Shown: positions 14,534 to 20,450 of the stretch, in pieces
How the letters are laid out: every line of letters starts with the position of its first letter
Numbering within the stretch: the first letter of the stretch is position 1
NCBI GenBank assembly: GCA_023664325.1
Contig: JAMPFS010000046.1
Span: 1 to 20,450, forward strand
From: Clostridium sp.
GTDB lineage: Bacteria; Bacillota; Clostridia; Lachnospirales; Lachnospiraceae
Length of the DNA stretch: 20,450 nucleotides
Reading direction: 5' to 3'
Translations under genes and position numbers: made by a program
Notes under the pieces: model-generated
Seen by the model: only the letters and a program-made list of their open reading frames with translations
What the model was told of the DNA's origin: nothing
Database searches by the model: none

Positions 14534-15708
14534 GCCCCTCTCTCCAAAAATTTCCGATACGTCATATCCATCGCAAATGCCCCAAGAGGCGCTGTAACCA
14601 GTATTGCAATCACCGAAACCGTCAGGACAATATCCCCACACGCAAGCCCCATAGCCAGCGGCAGCCCGCCTATTGCCGCCTGCACGGTCGCCTTCGGCGT
14701 ATAAGACAGCATGCAGAATAACTTTTCCCGGACAGACAGCCCCGTTTTCAAAACGCAGACAAATACGCCTGCCATCCGGAAAAGCAGGACACCCAAAACC
14801 AAAATAACCGCTGTTATTCCGACATTTTGAATACGGTCAATTGCCACGGAAGCTCCGACCAGCACAAAGAGAAAAATTTCGGCAGGAACCCACAGCCGGT
14901 CAAAGACTTCTGAAAGTTTCTTCGCCATACCGCTGTCCCTTTGCTTGATTTGCGCTCCAAATGCCATAATGGCAATCAGCCCTGCAAATGGAATAAAGGC
15001 AGCCGCATCTTCCAGCCAATTCAGGATAAAACCGGCAGCAAAGACAAGGGTTACCATGACCGTCAGACTGATTTGGCATTTTTTGAAGAAGAAATAAAAA
15101 CCCGCCCCGACAAGAACGCCTGCAGCGATGCCCAGCGCAATGGAAACCGGTATACCGGCAAATTTCAACCATGATATGCGTTCTCCCTGGGCAAGCCCGG
15201 TAAACGTAGTAAACATCACAATGACAAAAACATCATCCACGGATGCACCGGCAAGAATCATCTGCGGAATCCCTTTCTCCACGCCATATCCCTCATCCAT
15301 TAACCGAATCATGCGCGGCACCACTACCGCCGGGGAAACGGCGCTGATTACGGCTCCAAGAATTGCGGAATCCAGAAGCGAAAGCCCAAGCAATCGCGGC
15401 GCAAGGAAAATCATTCCGGCAATCTCAAAGCAGGCAGGGAGAAAACACATGCAAACAGCAGGCCTGCCGACCTTTTTTAAATCACTGGCATCAAGCTTCA
15501 GCCCTGCCCTTATGAGAATAATGATTAAAGCAATCCGGCGTAATTCCGAAGAAATGTTTAACATACTGTCGTCTAACAGATTGAACATGCCGGGGCCGAC
15601 TATGATTCCCGCTATAATCATGCCAAAAAGAGACGGGAAACGGATTTTTTTGCAAATCCACCCAAACGACAAACCGGAAAGCAGAATAACCGAAATACTA
15701 ATTAACAT
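14530..15708 (-). CDS. Cation:proton antiporter (CPA superfamily) under fluoride riboswitch control
   Basis: Polytopic membrane protein of 392 aa with about 12 hydrophobic segments, of the Na+/H+ exchanger (Kef/NhaP-like) superfamily. Visible signatures are FPSLFGMIIAGIIVGP near residue 25, ISAVSPAVVVPRM (about 115-127) and ASVDDVFVI (about 150-158), whose acidic pair is at the position used for ion exchange in this superfamily. No C-terminal TrkA-N domain is present. The ATG at 15708 has AAGGAGG seven bases upstream; the open frame upstream of it is only the translation of the riboswitch. Fluoride riboswitches are known to precede fluoride exporters (CrcB/Fluc, CLC-F) and also antiporters of this kind, so the protein probably helps ion or pH balance during fluoride stress. 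Direct fluoride transport is not shown. No terminator separates it from the repressor gene downstream. Confidence 0.9.
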   Translation of the reverse strand: MLISISVILLSGLSFGWICKKIRFPSLFGMIIAGIIVGPGMFNLLDDSMLNISSELRRIALIIILIRAGLKLDASDLKKVGRPAVCMCFLPACFEIAGMIFLAPRLLGLSLLDSAILGAVISAVSPAVVVPRMIRLMDEGYGVEKGIPQMILAGASVDDVFVIVMFTTFTGLAQGERISWLKFAGIPVSIALGIAAGVLVGAGFYFFFKKCQISLTVMVTLVFAAGFILNWLEDAAAFIPFAGLIAIMAFGAQIKQRDSGMAKKLSEVFDRLWVPAEIFLFVLVGASVAIDRIQNVGITAVILVLGVLLFRMAGVFVCVLKTGLSVREKLFCMLSYTPKATVQAAIGGLPLAMGLACGDIVLTVSVIAILVTAPLGAFAMDMTYRKFLERGA

Positions 15709-15734
15709 ACAAATTCCTCCTTCATACGCAACAA

Positions 15735-15777
15735 AAGCTGATAACTCCTGCGTTTTTATTGCAGAAGTCATCAGCTT
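15735..15777 (-). terminator. Riboswitch-controlled terminator hairpin
   Basis: On the minus strand a 17-bp stem (two G-U wobbles, arms 15777-15761 and 15751-15735) with a 9-base loop is followed by a short TTTT. Its 5' arm is the 3' end of the fluoride aptamer (P3 strand and pseudoknot strand), so aptamer folding and termination are mutually exclusive. Fluoride binding should therefore permit transcription of the antiporter gene. Confidence 0.85.
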
Positions 15778-15827
15778 AATAAGCAGTTTAGGATCAATCA
15801 CGATCCAAGGGAGAACCTCATTCCCTG
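15761..15827 (-). promoter_or_regulatory. Fluoride riboswitch (crcB motif) aptamer
   Basis: The minus strand shows the conserved elements of the crcB/fluoride aptamer in order: P1 GGGA (15825-15822) with loop AATGAGGTTC and TCCC (15812-15809); an optional hairpin GGATC/GATCC (15806-15791); AAACTGC (15789-15783); P3 GCTT (15784-15781) with AAGC (15777-15774); then TGATGACTTCTGC (15773-15761). The loop GAGGTT can pair with GACTTC (15769-15764) to form the expected pseudoknot. The conserved strings ATGAGG, AAACTGC and GCTGATGAC are the same as in characterised fluoride riboswitches. The predicted transcription start lies right at P1. Confidence 0.93.
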
Positions 15828-15832
15828 AAAAA

Positions 15833-15861
15833 AGGATATGCCTTTTCCGGTGAAAAGTCAA
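15833..15861 (-). promoter_or_regulatory. Promoter of the riboswitch-antiporter unit
   Basis: -35 box TTGACT (15856-15861) and -10 box TATCCT (15833-15838), 17-base spacer, minus strand. The -35 box overlaps the TGA stop codon of the CPBP gene. The start expected near 15826 coincides with the first base of the aptamer, which supports both calls. Confidence 0.7.
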
Positions 15862-16751
15862 GCACTTTTTGGATGCCGGTTCATCTCTTTTACAAACAAA
15901 ATCCCCCCAACCACCATCATCGGCACACTGGACAGCAACGACGATGCCACACTGTCCGCCTGCCAGCCAGACAGCTTATCGCTGTTGATAAAATACCGTA
16001 CAATGGACGGTGATGTATTATTGACGGCATGGAGAATGACCGCCGTCCAAAGGGAGCCGGACTTACACGTCACAAAGGTAAGAATGATTCCATTAAACAT
16101 GCACATCAGGCACATTGCCGCAAAGCCGGTAAATGGATAGCCAAAATACCCGGTGCCAAAATTATGCCCGACATAGGTTAATGGCCAGTGCCACATTCCC
16201 CACAGGATTCCACCGATGATAACCGCTTTTTTGTAACCCATAAGCTTTATCATTTTCGGCATCATATAACCCCGCCAGCCAGCCTCCTCACCAAAAGCGC
16301 CAAAGGAAACCAATACCGCCGAAATCATATTTAGAAACGGCTGTATATAAATAAGAACCTGTTCCTGTTCGGTGAGTCCCATAAGGGAGGGATAATCCAC
16401 ATCAAAAGCACCGGGTGAAAAAAGAAGCACCAATCCATTGCCAAGCTCTAAGTAAATCCAGGGTAAAAGCAGCGCCATTACAAAATATATCCACTTCCCA
16501 TCCCGAAAGCGGATGCCAAGCATCATGGAATCCTCGCCCGTAACCGCAAAACCTTCCTTCGTCACGTATCTTGTCAAAAGCATCGCCAAAGCCGGACAGA
16601 GCATGGCTATGCTGATGAACTGATCCATGCCGGAGGCTTCACCTGACCATTTATTGCCGGAAAGAATATAGGCAAAAAAGACAATCCATGTAACGCCAAA
16701 GGCAAAGGCAAGATAAATCAAAAGCCGCTTTGTCTCCAATTTTTTATCCAT
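15858..16751 (-). CDS. CPBP-family intramembrane metalloprotease (Abi/CAAX protease-like)
   Basis: A 297-aa membrane protein with about eight hydrophobic segments. The CPBP signature is complete: EEAGWRGYMMPK (E155, E156, R160), then the His motif GMWHWPLTYVGH and a third motif LHAVNNTS near residue 250. Family members are glutamate-type intramembrane proteases (related to Rce1 and to bacteriocin self-immunity proteins). Here it is the last gene of a GntR-ABC operon and overlaps the preceding permease by eight bases, so it is very likely made with that transporter. Processing of a transported or envelope-associated peptide, or self-immunity, is an inference. Its stop codon is embedded in the -35 box of the next unit. 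Confidence 0.88.
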   Translation of the reverse strand: MDKKLETKRLLIYLAFAFGVTWIVFFAYILSGNKWSGEASGMDQFISIAMLCPALAMLLTRYVTKEGFAVTGEDSMMLGIRFRDGKWIYFVMALLLPWIYLELGNGLVLLFSPGAFDVDYPSLMGLTEQEQVLIYIQPFLNMISAVLVSFGAFGEEAGWRGYMMPKMIKLMGYKKAVIIGGILWGMWHWPLTYVGHNFGTGYFGYPFTGFAAMCLMCMFNGIILTFVTCKSGSLWTAVILHAVNNTSPSIVRYFINSDKLSGWQADSVASSLLSSVPMMVVGGILFVKEMNRHPKSA

Positions 16752-17544
16752 TGATTTCCACCTCCCTGTTTTCGTTGATTTTGCAGGTTATCCGGTAAGA
16801 CAGCCAGAAAACAGCGATATCCAGCACCGGTGACAACATGGAAAACAGCGTGACTGGCACGATATGCGCCTCACACCAGTTCAAAAAAGCCTCGAGATCC
16901 AAATGCTCCACAAACGCAAGGTTCCCGAAAAACAGGTAGGCGATAACCAGAAATGCTGCGCACTCTAAAATTGCCGTCTTAACCACTGTCCCCTTTTTCA
17001 CGCCCAGCGTGATAAAAAAGGGCAGTTCTATCGCAGCAAGCAGCAGCGAGATTCCGCAGAATGCAGGCAGAAACTGCGCACATTGACTGATCAATGCCTT
17101 GCTTCCGTTATCGCCTGCCACACTGTTGAAAATCACCACCCACACGTTTTCCAGCGAGAACAGGATGTAGACAGCAATGCCAATAAAAATGTATTTCGAT
17201 GCAATATAGGCATTTTTGCCAAGCGGCAGCACACTGGTAAACTGCCTCGTCTTATTCCTCTCATCATTCCCGCAGATAGCGGCAGTCCAGCTTGGAATCA
17301 GGGTGAAACAGACGACAATGAACAGCAGTGGCACCGTTACCATGAGCATATCCCGCATATCGCCAACGGTCATGTTCACCAATTCTCCCGCCTCACCTTC
17401 CGTCATGACTCCCATTGCCATAGTATCTACATTTCCCGGAAATGCCAGCCTTACAATCATGAATAAAACCGTACAGCCCATTAGAATCCATACCATCTTC
17501 TTTCCTTTGATTCCGATAAAATCTTTATACAAAAGTCCTGCCAT
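16744..17544 (-). CDS. ABC-2 type transporter permease subunit (second)
   Basis: A 266-aa polytopic membrane protein with six hydrophobic segments, starting MAGLLYKDFIGIKGKK, an N-terminus (LLxKDFxxxK) shared with the preceding permease and typical of ABC-2 permeases in YtrA-type operons. The ATG at 17544 shares one base with the TAA stop of the first permease (TAATG), so the frame extending upstream to 17625 is not used. A large outer loop lies at about residues 40-80. The C-terminus ends in a short cytoplasmic tail that overlaps the CPBP start. It probably forms a heterodimeric channel with the first permease, driven by the ATPase encoded upstream. Substrate unknown. Confidence 0.85.
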   Translation of the reverse strand: MAGLLYKDFIGIKGKKMVWILMGCTVLFMIVRLAFPGNVDTMAMGVMTEGEAGELVNMTVGDMRDMLMVTVPLLFIVVCFTLIPSWTAAICGNDERNKTRQFTSVLPLGKNAYIASKYIFIGIAVYILFSLENVWVVIFNSVAGDNGSKALISQCAQFLPAFCGISLLLAAIELPFFITLGVKKGTVVKTAILECAAFLVIAYLFFGNLAFVEHLDLEAFLNWCEAHIVPVTLFSMLSPVLDIAVFWLSYRITCKINENREVEING

Positions 17545-18311
17545 TATGCCACACCCCGCTTTCTTTCCGCTATACGGACTGCCGCAAAATAAGCACCGGC
17601 GGAAACGAGCACTGCGGCAATGCACAGAATATACGACTTGTGAAACAAAAAATCGGCTGTCTGATGAACCAAATCAGAGAACGCATTTTCATCTGTTCCG
17701 ATTAAACATGCCTTCAGCCGGTCAAAATTGGCGGCTACATATAACAAAACCCCGGCTAACAGCGGAAGGATATTGGCATATGCGATACTTCCCTTGCCCA
17801 GCACATACACCAGCAGGATAACCAGACTGATATACATCAGCATGACAGCGGCAAAGGCTGCAATCACACTACAGAACTTCCCAAAGGAAATGATATCGGT
17901 CAAAGATGACAAAACCACCGTCAGGATAAAATCAACCACCACGCCTATGGCGATAAACAGGTATCCGGTGATAAACCGGCACGCCACCCGTTTGTTCAGC
18001 GAAACCGGCAGGGAAGATGCAACCTTATAAAAGGATGCCTTTTCGTCATCTGCGATTAAATTGGTGAGATCGCCTGTACACGCAATCGGAATCAGCATGG
18101 CGATCAGCAGCGCAACACTTGCAATCTGCGTGGCATCTGCCTCTGTACCCTGACCGGAAGCAGCCATTTTGACAATCCCGTCATGAATGTTGCCAAAATT
18201 GTAGCTTAGCACATACAAAACGGAAATGACAACGACTCCGACAATGATAAACAGATAATTGATCAACTGCTTTTTCAGGCAGAAAAAATCCTTTATTAAC
18301 AATCCCTTCAT
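17544..18311 (-). CDS. ABC-2 type transporter permease subunit (first)
   Basis: A 255-aa membrane protein with six predicted hydrophobic segments, beginning MKGLLIKDFFCLKKQ, followed by a Val/Ile-rich first segment (about 18-37). The layout, with basic residues near the start and paired helices separated by short loops, fits ABC-2 permeases. Its ATG overlaps the ATPase stop codon (ATGA, 18308-18311) and its stop overlaps the next permease start, so the three transporter genes are tightly coupled. It is the membrane partner of the upstream ATPase; what is exported is unknown. Confidence 0.87.
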   Translation of the reverse strand: MKGLLIKDFFCLKKQLINYLFIIVGVVVISVLYVLSYNFGNIHDGIVKMAASGQGTEADATQIASVALLIAMLIPIACTGDLTNLIADDEKASFYKVASSLPVSLNKRVACRFITGYLFIAIGVVVDFILTVVLSSLTDIISFGKFCSVIAAFAAVMLMYISLVILLVYVLGKGSIAYANILPLLAGVLLYVAANFDRLKACLIGTDENAFSDLVHQTADFLFHKSYILCIAAVLVSAGAYFAAVRIAERKRGVA

Positions 18312-19201
18312 AAATTCCCCTGCCTTTCCGAGTATTCTTTTGTCTGATTCACATAGTAAATCATAATCTCGTCAAGCCCCGCCGGCTCAATCACCATTCC
18401 CGGATACAGCTTTTGGGCGGCCTGTCTGTCATTTACCAAGACTTCTGCTCCGAGGCTCGAAAGCTCCGTTGACACAATCAGCGATTCGCTGATGTCTTTC
18501 AGCTCGTCCTTTTTGCAGCGCAAAATGCCATGTTTTTCCAGGATTTCATCTTTGTTTCCCTTTAGCACAATCCTGCCGCCGTCAATAAACACCACCTCAT
18601 CTGCCAGCTTTTCCAAATCCCCGGTAATATGGGAAGACAGCAGAATCGTGTGGTCTTCCTCGATCACATATTCACGGAAAATCTGTAACATTTCATTTCT
18701 CACAATCGGATCAAGACCACTTGTCGGCTCGTCCATAATCAGCAGCTTCGCCTCATGCGACAGCGCCGCTGCAATCTGCAGCTTCATCCGCATTCCCCGT
18801 GAAAAAGAACCGCAGGCTCTTTGCGTGGGAAGGGAAAACCGCTTCAGATATTCAAAATATACCGCTTCATTCCAATGCTTATATACATTTTTCATGATCG
18901 TGTTAATCTGCTTTGCCGTCAGAAAATCGTGGAAGCCCATTTCGTCAAAAACAACCCCGATATTTTCCCGCAGCGCTGCGCTGTCTGTATCTATGCTCTC
19001 CCCGAACAGATAAATTTCCCCGCTGTCTCTGCGGATCGCATCCAGCATAAGCTGGATTGTTGTTGTCTTGCCTGCGCCATTTTGCCCGATAAATCCGCAG
19101 ACACAGCCCTCCGGAACGGCAAAATCGACATGATCCAGTTTAAAATCCCCGTAATCCTTTGTAACACCCTTAAGTTCAATGACATTCCTGTTTTCTTCCA
19201 T
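18308..19201 (-). CDS. ABC transporter ATP-binding protein (YtrB-like)
   Basis: A 297-aa nucleotide-binding subunit. Walker A is GQNGAGKT (residues 39-46, K45), followed by a Q-loop region (GVVFDEMGFHD), the signature motif SFSRGMRMKLQ (a variant of LSGGQ common in YtrB/EcsA-like ATPases), Walker B LLIMDEP, D-loop SGLDP and H-loop SSHI. A ~80-residue C-terminal extension follows (from about residue 215). ATG 19201 is chosen because GGGAG is five bases upstream; the frame opens further to 19297 but that part runs into the repressor gene. The 43-base gap after the GntR stop and the overlap with the first permease place it in one operon. It powers export by the two ABC-2 permeases. Confidence 0.93.
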   Translation of the reverse strand: MEENRNVIELKGVTKDYGDFKLDHVDFAVPEGCVCGFIGQNGAGKTTTIQLMLDAIRRDSGEIYLFGESIDTDSAALRENIGVVFDEMGFHDFLTAKQINTIMKNVYKHWNEAVYFEYLKRFSLPTQRACGSFSRGMRMKLQIAAALSHEAKLLIMDEPTSGLDPIVRNEMLQIFREYVIEEDHTILLSSHITGDLEKLADEVVFIDGGRIVLKGNKDEILEKHGILRCKKDELKDISESLIVSTELSSLGAEVLVNDRQAAQKLYPGMVIEPAGLDEIMIYYVNQTKEYSERQGNL

Positions 19202-19244
19202 AGCAACTCCCTTCTCATCTGCCTGTACGGATAGCGGCAACCGC

Positions 19245-19625
19245 CTATAAGCCCTTTTCTTCACATAGAAGCTGAAGCATCTCTGAAAGCTCATCATACG
19301 TCACCTTTCCCAGTGCAGCCTTGTCCACAGCACTTTCCAAAAGCTCCTGAATGGCAAACATCATATTTTCCTTTACAATGTCGCTGTTAATTCCCTTTAC
19401 AAAGCTTCCCTTCCCGGTAACAGAGTAAATAAAACCGTCCCGTTCAAGGTCTACATAGGCACGCTTGGTTGTAATAATGCTGATTTTCAATTCCTTTGCC
19501 AGCACCCTCATCGACGGCAGGACATCTCCTTCCACTAACTCGCCTGTCATAATCTGGCTTTTAATCTGCTCCTCGATCTGTTCATAGAGAGGTATCCCTG
19601 AACTGTTTGAAATAATAATATCCAT
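19245..19625 (-). CDS. GntR-family repressor, YtrA subfamily
   Basis: A 126-aa regulator with an N-terminal winged helix-turn-helix (about residues 8-75: GIPLYEQIEEQIKSQIMTGE, LPSMRVLAKELKIS, TKRAYVDLERDGFIYSVTGKG) and a short ~45-residue helical tail for dimerisation. The short tail, with no metabolite-binding domain, defines the YtrA subfamily, whose members repress adjacent ABC transporter operons, often induced by cell-wall-active compounds. ATG 19625 is used because GGA is six bases upstream; a further in-frame ATG at 19643 has weaker context. It is the first gene of the five-gene operon and should autoregulate through the dyads at 19654-19706. Confidence 0.92.
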   Translation of the reverse strand: MDIIISNSSGIPLYEQIEEQIKSQIMTGELVEGDVLPSMRVLAKELKISIITTKRAYVDLERDGFIYSVTGKGSFVKGINSDIVKENMMFAIQELLESAVDKAALGKVTYDELSEMLQLLCEEKGL

Positions 19626-19653
19626 ACTTCTTCCTTTATGCATAAAATGTGAA

Positions 19654-19706
19654 CGTGAATATATGTATTTTCACGATTTCGAATTATTGTATATATCCAT
19701 TATACA
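19654..19706 (-). promoter_or_regulatory. Candidate YtrA-type operators (two dyads)
   Basis: Two inverted repeats lie between the -35 box and the gntR start. The first, 19688-19706, has TGTATA/TATACA arms with a 7-base spacer and covers the -10 box. The second, 19654-19675, is a 22-bp dyad (CGTGAA ... TTCACG, 9 of 11 pairs matching) in the leader. Either or both may bind the GntR repressor; the first, overlapping the -10, is best placed for repression. Confidence 0.55.
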
Positions 19707-19726
19707 CACTCGGGTTATATTGTCAA
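19699..19726 (-). promoter_or_regulatory. Promoter of the gntR-ABC-CPBP operon
   Basis: Perfect consensus -35 TTGACA (19721-19726) and -10 TATAAT (19699-19704) with a 16-base spacer on the minus strand. Such a strong promoter is usual where a repressor keeps it shut. The start is expected near 19692, giving a leader of about 67 bases. Confidence 0.85.
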
Positions 19727-19796
19727 GGGAATTTATATATAGAATAACTGGAAAATGCTACTTATACTCCCGCTTTTGAACACCTTCCATGAAAAG

Positions 19797-19822
19797 AAAA
19801 ACTCCCCGGATAATCCGAGGAG
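19797..19822 (-). terminator. Intrinsic terminator of the HNH/structured-RNA transcript
   Basis: On the minus strand CTCCTCGG pairs with CCGGGGAG (one U-G wobble) around the loop ATTAT (19822-19802), followed by TTTTT (19801-19797). It ends whatever is transcribed from the HNH gene and the structured stretch behind it, before the gntR promoter. Confidence 0.8.
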
Positions 19823-19828
19823 CCTCCA

Positions 19829-19906
19829 GAAGCTATACCTTTCGGTCATACGGCTTCGTTGAAACTTTATAAGCTACTCACTGTATCTTGATTGCTCAAG
19901 CGTGAG
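19829..19906 (-). ncRNA. Possible structured RNA downstream of the HNH gene
   Basis: Two hairpins on the minus strand both close with GNRA tetraloops. The first has CTCAC (19906-19902) pairing with GTGAG (19881-19877), and inside it CTTGA-GCAA-TCAAG (19900-19887). The second pairs GAAGC (19857-19853) with GCTTC (19833-19829), then TAT/ATA and ACC-GAAA-GGT (19846-19837). The loops are GNRA only when read on the minus strand, the same strand as the terminator that follows, so this side is probably transcribed. It could be a structured 3' untranslated region, a small RNA or the end of a degraded intron-like element. No known family could be assigned. Confidence 0.35.
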
Positions 19907-19941
19907 ACTTAATCATCTCCAATAATTTGAACTTTTTATTT

Positions 19942-20382
19942 CTATAAGTTATCACTCTTTTTTCTGTTACATCTCCAACATAATGTCTGTAAATTACCAG
20001 CCTCTGTTTTTCCACCTTTTGAGATTGGAACAATGTGGTCAACTTCCAAAAGAAGATTAGGCTCATTATAAACACTATTGCCACATAAACAACAAGTGTA
20101 ATTATCTCTTTTCTTGATCGCCTCTCTTAAATCATTTGTCATAGCACTACGTTGTTTCTTATTATGACCCGATTTATTTATTTTTGCACTAATTTCTGAT
20201 TGTAATTCTCTCACTATGTCTGTTGTAATCCTAATTTCACATGTACGACTACTTTTTCCAGCAGGACTAACATATGAAAAGCAATAGACAGGTTTCTTTA
20301 TTTGAGTCAGTTCAAAATCTAAACTACAAATCAAATACGGAATCTTGTTTCTAGTAGCAAACAATCTGACAAAAACAGGCAT
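19942..20382 (-). CDS. HNH endonuclease, probably 5'-truncated
   Basis: A 146-aa protein whose C-terminal third is a compact HNH nuclease: RDNYTCCLCG (C97, C100), the catalytic pair DH (115-116) in LEVDHIVPISKGG, N130 and the second zinc pair CWRC (C135, C138). The N-terminal part (about 30-75, with CFSYVSPAGKSS) resembles the region that precedes HNH in a common Firmicute family, whose members I expect to be longer. The ATG at 20382 has no ribosome binding site and the frame is open upstream for ten more codons to a TGA without another start, so the 5' end is probably lost or frameshifted. The gene is more AT-rich than its neighbours, which suggests transfer. Confidence 0.7.
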   Translation of the reverse strand: MPVFVRLFATRNKIPYLICSLDFELTQIKKPVYCFSYVSPAGKSSRTCEIRITTDIVRELQSEISAKINKSGHNKKQRSAMTNDLREAIKKRDNYTCCLCGNSVYNEPNLLLEVDHIVPISKGGKTEAGNLQTLCWRCNRKKSDNL

Positions 20383-20450
20383 TTCATGGAATATATGGAA
20401 AGCACTTAAATATCAATCTCAAAACAATCTCACGAAGCAAAAATAAGGAC

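Noticed and set aside
15709..15861. N-terminal extension of the antiporter open to 15861
   Set aside because: This stretch is the fluoride riboswitch, and the ATG at 15708 has an ideal ribosome binding site.
19829..19857. Group II intron domain V
   Set aside because: The GAAGCCGTAT start and GAAA loop are suggestive, but the two-base bulge is on the 5' strand where domain V has it on the 3' strand, and no reverse transcriptase or other intron domain is present.
19877..19906. Group I intron P7 strand (AAGATACAG resembles AAGATATAG)
   Set aside because: No pairing P7 5' strand or P3/P8 core was found in the available sequence, so the resemblance is too short to use.

Overview
The window looks like chromosomal DNA from a Clostridia-class Firmicute, most likely a Lachnospiraceae-type gut anaerobe. 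The reasons are the Bacillus/Clostridium-type division and cell-wall cluster order (mraZ-rsmH-ftsL-PBP-PBP), strong AGGAGG-type ribosome binding sites, frequent GTG starts, and YtrA-, BlaI- and fluoride-riboswitch-type regulation. Almost everything is on the minus strand; only mutM and a coupled small gene are on the plus strand. No mobile element, CRISPR array, tRNA or rRNA was seen.

Layout, from the right end in the minus-strand direction. (1) 20382-19790: an AT-rich island with a probably 5'-truncated HNH endonuclease gene, followed by a structured, apparently untranslated stretch with two GNRA-capped hairpins and a terminator. (2) 19726-15858: a five-gene operon with overlapping genes: YtrA-like GntR repressor, ABC ATPase, two ABC-2 permeases and a CPBP membrane protease. 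It has a near-consensus promoter overlapped by dyads. (3) 15861-14530: a cation:proton antiporter whose leader is a recognisable fluoride (crcB) riboswitch with a mutually exclusive terminator. (4) 14533-11950: a BlaI/BlaR1-type pair with a 39-bp dyad operator on its promoter; the membrane protease carries a sensor domain that is not penicillin-binding. (5) 10869-11914 (+): mutM with a translationally coupled 70-aa protein. (6) 10451-9066: a hypothetical gene broken by an apparent one-base deletion in a G run, overlapping an HNH-domain protein that resembles defence effectors. (7) 8886-6871: ychF and lgt, ended by a bidirectional terminator. (8) 6537-1: the start of the dcw cluster, with a five-copy GTGG array at exact 10-bp spacing at the mraZ promoter, then mraZ, rsmH, ftsL, a pbpB-like PBP and a spoVD-like PBP.

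The modules fall into themes. The dcw cluster and lgt build the cell envelope. The YtrA-like ABC operon and the BlaI/BlaR1 pair look like envelope-stress sensing modules. The antiporter is a fluoride-responsive ion-homeostasis gene. MutM and YchF are housekeeping. The least explained parts are the frameshifted gene with its HNH partner (9066-10451), the structured RNA-like segment next to the second HNH gene (19802-19906), and the non-beta-lactam sensor of the BlaR1-like protein.
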